Assembly: GCA_031258475.1 (NCBI GenBank)
Contig: JAIRMS010000040.1
Coordinates: 1 to 12,232 of the forward strand
DNA length: 12,232 nt
From: Holosporaceae bacterium
GTDB taxonomy: Bacteria; Pseudomonadota; Alphaproteobacteria; UBA3830
Direction of reading: 5' to 3'
The position numbers and the translations under genes were made by a program. Of this stretch, positions 6,152-12,232 are shown piece after piece. Numbering within the stretch: the first letter of the stretch is position 1; each line of letters opens with the position of its first letter. The notes beneath the pieces were generated by a model. That model worked only from the letters and a program-made list of their open reading frames with translations, did not search any database and was not told the origin of the DNA.

Positions 6152-8658
6152 TGCCCAATGGGAACGTTGCGTCTTCGTTTTGGATTTCTGCATCTGCAGG
6201 AACCGGAAAAACGAAGAGCCTAATTGATCGGATTCTGGTTCTTTTGCTAAGCGGAGTCCAACCATTCAAAATTTTGTGTCTGACCTATACCAGGGCGGCC
6301 GCGTCGGAAATGTTAATTCGGCTGTCGGATTATCTGCAAAAACTGAGTAAAATGCCGGATGACGAACTAAAATCGGAATTGCTATCCATTGGATTTGGGG
6401 AATCGTTCCTGAAAACGGCGAAATCTTTGTATGAGAAAAGTCTTGGCGACGCCTGGGTCTCGATTCAGACAATTCATAGTTTTTGTTTTAGGTTGCTGGA
6501 ACGATTTCCGCTGGAAACCGGATTATTTCCAGGCGTAAAGTTGTGCGATGACTATCAGCGAAAAGAACTAATAGATCAATCCATAAACCATGTTCTTGCG
6601 GGCAAACACGAAAATTTGAGGATAGTATCCGAGTATACGATCGATCTTTCTCATATTTTTAAAGAAAACACGGTGAACATCTCACGCTTCGTAGATCTAT
6701 TCAGCGATTTTAAAAAATTGTACGCCACTTTTTTTGATATTGATATGGACTGGATAGATCTGGACGACGGCGAGATAGATCCCGTGTTATTCAATAAAAT
6801 TTTCCCGGATAATTATCGAAAGAAATTCACGGAACTCGCAAAAGTTCTGGACTCTGGCAGTCCGACCGATAGAAAAAATGCGGAAATTCTACGAAGAAAT
6901 GCTGATAATCCCACTGAAGAATTTACAGAGGTTTTTCTGACAAAAGAGGAAACCATACGAGCGAAATTTTTCACTAGCAAAATCACGGTTCCGGACTTTT
7001 ATGATAGAATGCGTGCTATGTCGTTGAAAGCATTGGATTTTATCGATGCCAAAAAACGAATCATTTCAGCAAAAGCCAACGTGGCCTTTTTCGAAGTTAT
7101 GGAAGAAATAATTGAGAAATTCAGAGAATTGAAAATATCCAACCATTGTTTGGATTTCGACGATGTTATTTTGCGTGCCGTAGATCTGCTGAAAAATATG
7201 GATTGGGTAATGTACAAAACAGACAGCAATTTGGATCACGTGCTTGTGGACGAGGCCCAGGATACGAGCGCTGAACAATGGGAGGTAATTCAATTGATTA
7301 CCGAAGAATTTTTCTCGAATTATCAATCCAATAGGACGATTTTTGTGGTAGGAGACGAAAAACAATCGATATATTCGTTCCAGGGAGCGGATGTAAAATT
7401 ATTTAACCGAATGCACGAACATTTTAGGGAACGCGCTCAAAGATGTGGACAGAATTTCCATGATATACCGCTAAATAATTCATACAGAACAACCGGGAAT
7501 ATTCTTTCCTTCATCGACGACGTCTTCGCTCAAAAATTTCCGGGCATTCGTCATACCACTAACCGAAATCCGAACACCGGCGTTGTTGAAATTGTCGACG
7601 CTTTTGAAGAGGAAAAGGACGTTCCGAACTCTGCCGCGCAAAAACTGTCCACCCACGTCGTTAATTTTATAAAAAAAGCGATAGAAGAGAAAGTTTTTGT
7701 CGAATCCAGAAATCGAGAGGCGAGGGCAGGGGATTTTATAATCCTATTCCAGAAGCGCAACATAAAAACAATGCAATACATAATTAACTCATTGAAAAAA
7801 GAAAATATTCCTGTCGTCGGAATTGATAAAATTATTTTAAACGATGAACTAATAGTTGAAGATCTAATTGCGCTGGCGGAATTCGCGGTTTTCCCGCTCG
7901 ATGATTTAATGTGTGCACGCGTTCTCAAATCCCCAATCATAGGAATGACGGAACAGGAATTAATGCAGATTTGCCTGAATCGCGGAGACGAGCGTCTCTG
8001 GGATTATATTAGAAAGAACAATCCCATGGAAAGACTGCAGGACTACGTCGACGCGGCTTTCAAACTTTCGCCCTACGATTTTTTTATGCATGCGCTAACG
8101 GACGCAGTGAAGGAAAGCTTTATCCATAGACTCGGAGAACAGTGCGTCGAAACATTGCACGAATTTCTCGACGTGGTCATGCTATACGAGAATGAAAATA
8201 CTCCTTCGCTCCAAAGTTTTCTTGAATGGTTTGGATCATTCGGACATGTGAGAAAAAAAGAATCTTTCGCAGGAGCGAACGCAGTTCGGCTGATGACGGT
8301 TCACGCATCAAAGGGATTACAATCTCCGTTCGTAATTCTGGCAGACTGCCATTTTGTGAATCGCGTGACGAATAAATTGCTGAAAACAAAAGATGGCGTC
8401 CTGTTGTGGGATTTTTCCGCCAATTGCAGACCACAACCTATTGAACGATTGCACACAGAGAAGCAACTGGAAGAAGATAACGAATTTTACCGTCTACTTT
8501 ACGTGGCCATGACCCGAGCAGAGGATTTTCTGGGCATACTTGCTGAAAAAAAACCTCCAAATGAAAAAAATTGGTATAACTTTCTTCGATTGAGATTGGA
8601 TAAATTCGTCTATACAGCTTATGGAATCTGCGCTTCTTTTTCCCCTCCATATGCCTGA
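6142..8658 (+). CDS. addA: AddA, UvrD/Rep-type helicase subunit, lacking the C-terminal nuclease
   Basis: Protein of 838 residues and the ATP-driven motor of AddAB. The superfamily 1 helicase motifs are all present: Walker A SAGTGKT (18-24), motif Ia CLTYTRAAASEM (46-57), Walker B D370-E-A-Q-D374, motif III GDEKQSIYSFQG (404-415), motif IV NNSYRTTGN (445-453), motif V VHASKG (720-725) and motif VI YVAMTRAED (787-795). Only 43 residues follow motif VI, whereas family members usually have about 1100-1200 residues in total with a C-terminal PD-(D/E)XK nuclease. That domain is missing here. The last residues (about YTAYGICASFSPPYA) are antisense to the 3' end of the neighbouring minus-strand gene, which suggests a rearrangement replaced the natural end. 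An alternative start is ATG 6151-6153, joined as TAATG to the addB stop. Translation is probably coupled to addB. Confidence 0.9.
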   Translation: MDLMPNGNVASSFWISASAGTGKTKSLIDRILVLLLSGVQPFKILCLTYTRAAASEMLIRLSDYLQKLSKMPDDELKSELLSIGFGESFLKTAKSLYEKSLGDAWVSIQTIHSFCFRLLERFPLETGLFPGVKLCDDYQRKELIDQSINHVLAGKHENLRIVSEYTIDLSHIFKENTVNISRFVDLFSDFKKLYATFFDIDMDWIDLDDGEIDPVLFNKIFPDNYRKKFTELAKVLDSGSPTDRKNAEILRRNADNPTEEFTEVFLTKEETIRAKFFTSKITVPDFYDRMRAMSLKALDFIDAKKRIISAKANVAFFEVMEEIIEKFRELKISNHCLDFDDVILRAVDLLKNMDWVMYKTDSNLDHVLVDEAQDTSAEQWEVIQLITEEFFSNYQSNRTIFVVGDEKQSIYSFQGADVKLFNRMHEHFRERAQRCGQNFHDIPLNNSYRTTGNILSFIDDVFAQKFPGIRHTTNRNPNTGVVEIVDAFEEEKDVPNSAAQKLSTHVVNFIKKAIEEKVFVESRNREARAGDFIILFQKRNIKTMQYIINSLKKENIPVVGIDKIILNDELIVEDLIALAEFAVFPLDDLMCARVLKSPIIGMTEQELMQICLNRGDERLWDYIRKNNPMERLQDYVDAAFKLSPYDFFMHALTDAVKESFIHRLGEQCVETLHEFLDVVMLYENENTPSLQSFLEWFGSFGHVRKKESFAGANAVRLMTVHASKGLQSPFVILADCHFVNRVTNKLLKTKDGVLLWDFSANCRPQPIERLHTEKQLEEDNEFYRLLYVAMTRAEDFLGILAEKKPPNEKNWYNFLRLRLDKFVYTAYGICASFSPPYA

Positions 8659-9929
8659 ACCTTCTCGATCTTGTCTCCTACCATCTGACAACTTTTCCGC
8701 AACTCGCGCAATTTTGTTTTTAATTCCTCAAGTTGGTCCCACAATGAAGATAATGGTTCGTCTTTCGGTTCTTCCCGGATTTTTCCAGATATTTTCTTCT
8801 CTCTGCCATCAGGCTCGTCCTCTTTTTCTGTTTCTTCCGGTTGGGAAAGCTTATCGGTTGCCAGTTTCCGCATTAATTTAGCAAAAGCGGCTAATTTTTT
8901 CCTATTTTTAGTGAGACTCTGCTGCCTAATAAAGCTATCCGTGAGTATGTCATTAACTTTTTTATTTGCTTCTAAAAAGCCAATTATATGGTAAAGCCTC
9001 GATAGAAAAGTCTTTTCATCGCTAGAAGCACAAATGTCATCAATTATGGTTTTTTTTATCTTTCCGCCAAAACGTCTCTTGAGTTCCGCTTTTGCTTCTT
9101 CGATTTTAGAAGATGGAGAATCTTCCTCCTCCCCTGAAGGCGCAGCATCTGCAGAATGTTCGTCGGAAGGATTTGTGGGATTCGACTGTCTGTCAGAATC
9201 ATTTGATGAAGATGATGGCTCGTCCTCTTCTTCAGTTTCTTCAGGTAAAACTTGAGTCGGTTGAGGAAGTTTATCGACCAACTCCTGTATTGATTCAATA
9301 AAGGCAGCTAATTTTTTCCCATTTTTAGTGAGATTCTGCTGCCTAATAAAGCTATCCGTGAGTATGTCATTAACTTTTTCATTTACTTCTAAAGAGCTAA
9401 TTATATGGTCAAATCTCGAGCATAAAGTCGCTCCATCTCTAGAAGCACAAATGTCATCAATTGTGGGTTTTTTTATTTTTCCACCAAAACGTTTCCTGAA
9501 TTCCGTTTTTAATTTTTCTAATTCTTCAATTTCAGAATCGGAAGGGTTCTGCGCCTTCCAAAATCTCAGATTTTTCTTAAATCTCGAAGATGGAGAATCC
9601 CCATCTTCCTCCTCCCCTGAAGGAGCAGCATCTGCAGAATGTTCGTCTGAAAAATTTTGCGGGTTATTCTGCGATTCTCCTTCATCGTCTTGAGAAGATG
9701 GAGAATTTTTCGGAAAATCCTTAGATTCTTCCGCGGATTCTTCTGACGAAGATGGATTAGAGCCTCCTCCTCTTATATCTGGTTTTTGGGTAAAAAATCT
9801 CTTTATGGTTCGGGTAAGAGATTTATTTCGATCCGAAGACGAGCCAGTGGCGCAGCTCGCTTCATCCGGAAAACAAAGCGCTATTACAAAACTTGAAAAC
9901 AATGCTCGAAATACGTTGTGTTTTCCCAT
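8619..9929 (-). CDS. Secreted acidic protein with two duplicated helical domains
   Basis: Protein of 436 residues with no recognised family. The start has TTTCCCCT (9936-9943, AGGGGA on the coding strand) 8 bases before the ATG, and a strong promoter upstream. Residues 1-28 form a signal peptide (K-H-N-V-F-R, hydrophobic FSSFVIALCF, then EASCA). No lipobox is present. A basic segment (33-50) is followed by a Ser/Glu/Asp-rich, probably disordered stretch. Then come two copies of a domain that starts with DEHSADAAPSGEEED and continues with RFGGKIKK, IDDICAS, VNDILTDSFIRQQ and KKLAAF (about 95-216 and 256-355). The C-terminus (about 395-426) is a Leu/Lys/Glu heptad-like coiled coil. Such tandem helical units with acidic linkers are seen in effector-like proteins of intracellular bacteria, but function is not inferable. 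The gene overlaps the end of addA tail to tail by 40 bases. Confidence 0.75.
   Translation of the reverse strand: MGKHNVFRALFSSFVIALCFPDEASCATGSSSDRNKSLTRTIKRFFTQKPDIRGGGSNPSSSEESAEESKDFPKNSPSSQDDEGESQNNPQNFSDEHSADAAPSGEEEDGDSPSSRFKKNLRFWKAQNPSDSEIEELEKLKTEFRKRFGGKIKKPTIDDICASRDGATLCSRFDHIISSLEVNEKVNDILTDSFIRQQNLTKNGKKLAAFIESIQELVDKLPQPTQVLPEETEEEDEPSSSSNDSDRQSNPTNPSDEHSADAAPSGEEEDSPSSKIEEAKAELKRRFGGKIKKTIIDDICASSDEKTFLSRLYHIIGFLEANKKVNDILTDSFIRQQSLTKNRKKLAAFAKLMRKLATDKLSQPEETEKEDEPDGREKKISGKIREEPKDEPLSSLWDQLEELKTKLRELRKSCQMVGDKIEKVQAYGGEKEAQIP
8865..9164 (-). repeat. Second copy of the duplicated domain in the acidic secreted protein
   Basis: Codes residues 256-355. Over 8882-9000 the DNA matches 9302-9420 at roughly nine bases in ten by eye, at a 420-base offset. 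This indicates an in-frame tandem duplication that is recent or kept similar by gene conversion. Confidence 0.85.
9282..9647 (-). repeat. First copy of the duplicated domain in the acidic secreted protein
   Basis: Codes residues 95-216. It begins with the same DEHSADAAPSGEEED acidic linker as the second copy, but has an extra segment of about 20 residues (around 117-137) before the RFGGKIKK core. Confidence 0.85.
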
Positions 9930-9956
9930 GCCAACTTTCCCCTATGTTTTTAATTT

Positions 9957-9986
9957 ATTATACAATAAATTTTATGGGAAAGTCAA
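9957..9986 (-). promoter_or_regulatory. Sigma-70-like promoter of the acidic secreted-protein gene
   Basis: On the minus strand, TTGACT (9981-9986) and a perfect TATAAT (9957-9962) are 18 bases apart, with an A/T-rich upstream tract (9987-10007) that could act as an UP element. The ATG is 28 bases downstream of the -10. Confidence 0.75.
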
Positions 9987-10101
9987 TTTTTTTCAAAAAA
10001 ATTTTTCAACGCAGCTGATGGAATACTGGAAAAATGACAATAGGCCTCTTTCGAAACCGAGTAATTTCGTGGAATTTTCAGGCGTTATAGATGAATCACT
10101 T

Positions 10102-10223
10102 TGGAAATGCGATTTTCATTTTCTGGATTGCTTCGTCGCTCTGCTCCTCGCAATGACGAGATGGTATTGTCTTTGGAAAACCTTACGATCGTCATTGCGA
10201 GGAGCGTAGCGACGTGGCAATCC
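10102..10223. repeat. Dispersed palindromic repeat, inverted pair of 34-bp arms (copy 2)
   Basis: Arms 10125-10158 and 10190-10223 are imperfect reverse complements. The left arm and about 20 bases of its left flank (GATTTTCATTTTCT) match copy 1 at 541-594 almost base for base, so the mobile or amplified unit is larger than the palindrome. The middle spacer differs from copy 1. Confidence 0.83.
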
Positions 10224-10465
10224 ATTATCATCTCAGCTACGCACCTATGGCAATCAAGCTAAATGCTGACTTCGCCAATTTTCTCGGAAGATTTTTCATT
10301 ATGCAGCGATCTCTGATGGCCCCAAAATCGAGAAATAATAACACAGATAGCGGGGAAATACACCTACCTTTGATCTGCAGGGAATAGGTTCCCTATAAAG
10401 TTTTTGGAGCCTGTGGCGTAATCTCATAAAAACCGCCCCGATAAAAAACATTACCATTTATTAAT
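10224..10465. other. Noncoding stretch with a small hairpin
   Basis: No gene is seen. The only structure noted is a short hairpin, GGGAA (10380-10384) with TTCCC (10389-10393). There is no U run that would make it a terminator. Confidence 0.4.
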
Positions 10466-10472
10466 TTTTTTC

Positions 10473-10500
10473 TTGACATTGAATATTTTTTTGATATATT
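10473..10500 (+). promoter_or_regulatory. Sigma-70-like promoter of the 10593 gene, family-type
   Basis: A perfect -35 TTGACA (10473-10478) and TATATT (10495-10500) are 16 bases apart. They are preceded by the A/T-rich block (10440-10472, ending TTTTTTTC) that also precedes the promoters of the genes at 417 and 12026. The leader is about 86 bases, longer than in the two relatives (about 30). A second TTGTCA at 10512-10517 has no good -10. Confidence 0.7.
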
Positions 10501-10592
10501 TGAAATAGTTCTTGTCAATTTTATTTTTTTCCTCAACATTGTTTCTTTGTACATTGGCGACAGTTTTCGTTATCAAAATTGTGGAGATTAAT

Positions 10593-11324
10593 ATGAAAAA
10601 AACCATAGTTGAAGTCCTGTTCGCAGCCCTGGGGGTGGCCGTTGCCTTTTCACCGGTCGATGGGATGAATTTCAGGCTCGAGAAATATCCGCAGTCGAGT
10701 CGTACCATAAGCAAAAGATGGGCAATGAATTTTTTAGAGAGGCGCCATACAATACCGAAGCTACATGACAGAAGATTTTTGTCTCATAGTACAGATAGGA
10801 TGGACTTCCTGCTTGAAAAATATCCGCAGCCGAGCCGTACCATAAAGGAGATGATGAATTTTCCAGATTGGCCCAGTGAAATACTGCGCCTATCGAGGGA
10901 TGAGCTTTTGTCTCACAGCGCGGAGCAGTTGATGTGGGTATATTGCTCCCGTGAACAAATGATGACGTTGCTCAGTGCCAGAACCCGCGTTCCCGAAGAT
11001 GCCATTGCCTATTTGTTTAGCAGTTCCGAACCTTACAAGACGAGCGACTTTCCATCGGAAAATCTAACTTTAAAGGATCTAAAATCACTTGTGGCGCGCG
11101 GCGCAAATCCACGCAGGGTTTTATCGTTTAAAATGGCGTCCAAGCCTTCTGCTCTAATAAGGAGAGGCCTTGAAATGACAAGAGATTATATGGCGGAGAT
11201 GAGTCCAGACGATATTATACTGAAATACGGATATTATCTAGGAGGCACCTATGATTTCCTATCAGAGGACGGGCTAAAAGTAATTAATAACTTTGCAAAG
11301 TGGTTGGAAGAAAATTATGAATAA
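10593..11324 (+). CDS. Secreted protein, paralogue of the convergent 11427-12026 gene
   Basis: Protein of 243 residues. The ATG at 10593 is chosen because GGAGATTAATATG matches the start boxes of the genes at 417 and 12026. An upstream ATG at 10512 lacks such a site. Residues 1-24 form a signal peptide (MKKTIVEVLFAALGVAVAF) followed by DGM. Residues 25-69 and 70-112 are two copies of one unit (LEKYPQ-x-SRTI, later LSHS). The C-terminal part (about 114-243) aligns by eye with the gene at 11427: AE-x-L-x-W-x-YCS-x-EQ, then a PY motif, LV-x-R-x-ANP, ALIRR, T-x-DY-x-A, and FLSED-x-LK ending in W-L. No known fold is recognised. It probably acts outside the cytoplasm. A long inverted repeat follows its stop and may terminate transcription. 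Confidence 0.78.
   Translation: MKKTIVEVLFAALGVAVAFSPVDGMNFRLEKYPQSSRTISKRWAMNFLERRHTIPKLHDRRFLSHSTDRMDFLLEKYPQPSRTIKEMMNFPDWPSEILRLSRDELLSHSAEQLMWVYCSREQMMTLLSARTRVPEDAIAYLFSSSEPYKTSDFPSENLTLKDLKSLVARGANPRRVLSFKMASKPSALIRRGLEMTRDYMAEMSPDDIILKYGYYLGGTYDFLSEDGLKVINNFAKWLEENYE
10665..10928 (+). repeat. Two internal direct repeats in the 10593 secreted-protein gene
   Basis: The unit begins at 10665 and again at 10800. Both copies code M-[N/D]-F-x-LEKYPQ-x-SRTI and end in LSHS. The convergent paralogue lacks the duplication, so it arose in this copy. Confidence 0.72.
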
Positions 11325-11336
11325 TATATAGCTTTA

Positions 11337-11414
11337 TATTTTGCCAGATTAAATTGATTTTCAGTATTAGAAAATTTTCATAAATTCCGTCAATCAATTC
11401 AATCTAGCAAAATA
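11337..11414. terminator. Long inverted repeat between convergent paralogues, likely bidirectional terminator
   Basis: Arms 11337-11359 (TATTTTGCCAGATTAAATTG plus ATT) and 11392-11414 pair with two mismatches over 23 bases, around a 32-base loop. It lies between the stops of the two convergent secreted-protein genes (11324 and 11427). The arms end in A/T-rich runs rather than a clean U tract, so a terminator or mRNA 3'-end stabiliser is likely, and a miniature palindromic element is also possible. Confidence 0.55.
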
Positions 11415-11426
11415 CAGACTCGTGCG

Positions 11427-12026
11427 TTACTGCCTATCCAACCAATTTGCATACTCTTCAAAAAGCTTCAGCGCATCTTCGGATAAGTAATTATTAGTAG
11501 TGCCTTCGGCGCAGTGAGCATAGCTACCCCACTTGTTCAATATATAGTTCATACTTTTCCCTGCCTTGTAGTCTCCAGTTATAGCGACTTTGCGTCTTAT
11601 TAGAGCAGCAGGAGTGTATCTTTCACCGTCCATCTCAAATCCGAAGTGTGGATTAGCGCTACGTAGTACAAGATTTTGCAGATGGTGCATTGCTATGCCA
11701 TCATCTCCTCCGAACTGTTCCTTTACGTATGGCGCTCCCACGTTAAACACATGCTGAAGAGCGCTCTCAGCAACTCTATATTCCGGATCCACCGTAACCA
11801 ATATCTTTCTCTGTTCTGGAGAGCAATACTGCCAAGTCAAATCCTCGGCACCAAATTTACTCACTATGTTCCATTCCGGCTGCCGAGCCAAATCTCCGTC
11901 AGCTATCACTTGTCCTATATCGCGAAGTTCTAGTAGGCATCTGCTCATATCTAAACGGTGATACATTCCATTCGCCGAAATGACGATCGCCGACGCTCCC
12001 AGAACTCCAATTATAGTTTTTTTCAT
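11427..12026 (-). CDS. Secreted protein, paralogue of the convergent 10593-11324 gene
   Basis: Protein of 199 residues from ATG 12024-12026. The start is supported by GGGAGTTAATATG, the same box as in the two relatives, rather than by the ATG four codons upstream. The signal peptide (MKKTIIGVLGASAIVISA) is followed by NGMYHR. The mature protein aligns by eye through its length with residues of about 114-243 of the neighbour: AE-D-L-TWQYCS-x-EQ, APYV, LVLRSANP, ALIRR, T-G-DYKAG, YLSED-ALKLF and final W-L. Identity looks like about a third, so this is an old duplication. Cys residues lie in the YCS motif, near the start of the mature protein, and near the Y-A-H-C-A-E-G-T motif, which looks like an insertion. 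Function unknown. An exported, possibly host-directed family is a reasonable guess from context. Confidence 0.78.
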   Translation of the reverse strand: MKKTIIGVLGASAIVISANGMYHRLDMSRCLLELRDIGQVIADGDLARQPEWNIVSKFGAEDLTWQYCSPEQRKILVTVDPEYRVAESALQHVFNVGAPYVKEQFGGDDGIAMHHLQNLVLRSANPHFGFEMDGERYTPAALIRRKVAITGDYKAGKSMNYILNKWGSYAHCAEGTTNNYLSEDALKLFEEYANWLDRQ

Positions 12027-12064
12027 ATTAACTCCCATATTTTGATAATAAAAAAGCTAGCGTT

Positions 12065-12092
12065 AACGTACCAAAAAAAGAACCGACGTCAA
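12065..12092 (-). promoter_or_regulatory. Promoter of the 11427-12026 gene, family-type
   Basis: On the minus strand, TTGACG (12087-12092) and a weak TACGTT (12065-12070) are 16 bases apart. The upstream block (12093-12125, with ATATTGCAATTTTT and TTTTTTTC before the -35) closely matches the one upstream of the gene at 417. Confidence 0.62.
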
Positions 12093-12146
12093 GAAAAAAA
12101 TTCTAAAAATTGCAATATTTAATTTCCATGGGGCCGGGTATAAACC

Positions 12147-12162
12147 TTACGCTTTAGCGTGA
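12147..12162. repeat. Hairpin near the right edge, possible IS200/IS605-type end
   Basis: ACGCTTTAGCGT (12149-12160) is a perfect palindrome, extended by pairs on each side. GCTTTAGC recurs at 12166-12173. Subterminal imperfect hairpins of this kind mark IS200/IS605 element ends, and this one resembles right ends I recall, but no tnpB frame fits within the remaining 70 bases. The region beyond 12093 otherwise contains no visible gene. Confidence 0.25.
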
Positions 12163-12232
12163 ATTGCTTTAGCATTCTAGTAGTTGTAAGCTGAGGCATG
12201 AACAATACTCGAGAAAGATACGCCAAAGGTGC

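Noticed and set aside
10512..10592. Upstream ATG giving a 270-residue form of the 10593 protein
   Set aside because: No Shine-Dalgarno, and it would bury the conserved start box and signal peptide shared with the paralogues.
1..12232. CRISPR arrays, tRNA or rRNA genes
   Set aside because: No regularly spaced short repeats and no cloverleaf or rRNA-like sequence noticed on either strand by eye.

Overview
The window looks like an AT-rich chromosome segment of a host-associated or intracellular alphaproteobacterium, most likely of the Holosporales/Rickettsiales kind. This is inferred from three things: an alphaproteobacterial-type addB-addA pair, decayed insertion sequences next to repeat-rich secreted proteins, and a widespread 34-bp dispersed palindromic repeat. 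No rRNA, tRNA or CRISPR array was seen.

Layout. Positions 1-107 hold the 3' end of an IS5-family transposase, which runs into a small secreted-protein gene on the minus strand (82-417). Positions 442-893 are noncoding, with the promoter of that gene and an inverted pair of the 34-bp repeat. A secreted hypothetical gene (894-1589, +) meets a large minus-strand gene (1666-3126) at a shared bidirectional terminator. The large gene has a CxE plus PCxxC pattern that looks like a zinc-dependent deaminase domain. Its 5' end abuts a decayed IS481-like transposase (about 3003-3499, -), so its natural N-terminus seems lost. Then come addB (3722-6151) and addA (6142-8658), overlapping by 10 bases, which encode the AddAB double-strand-break resection helicase-nuclease. 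AddB keeps its PD-(D/E)XK nuclease site. AddA keeps all helicase motifs but stops 43 residues after motif VI, so its C-terminal nuclease is missing. Its last codons are antisense to the tail of a secreted acidic repeat protein (8619-9929, -). Positions 9930-10592 are noncoding, with two promoters and a second inverted pair of the 34-bp repeat. The window ends with two convergent paralogous secreted-protein genes (10593-11324, +; 11427-12026, -) separated by a 23-bp inverted repeat, followed by an edge hairpin that may belong to another mobile element.

How the parts relate. The conserved addBA operon sits between two accessory blocks. Three of the secreted-protein genes (82-417, 10593-11324, 11427-12026) share a promoter, a Shine-Dalgarno/start box and a signal-peptide start that ends in Gly-Met. 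They look like one lineage-specific family of exported proteins driven by a copied expression cassette. The deaminase-like protein and the acidic repeat protein are further candidates for host- or competitor-directed proteins, but no function is proven. The most interesting points are the shared cassette, the deaminase signature, and the nuclease-less AddA ending inside a neighbouring gene.
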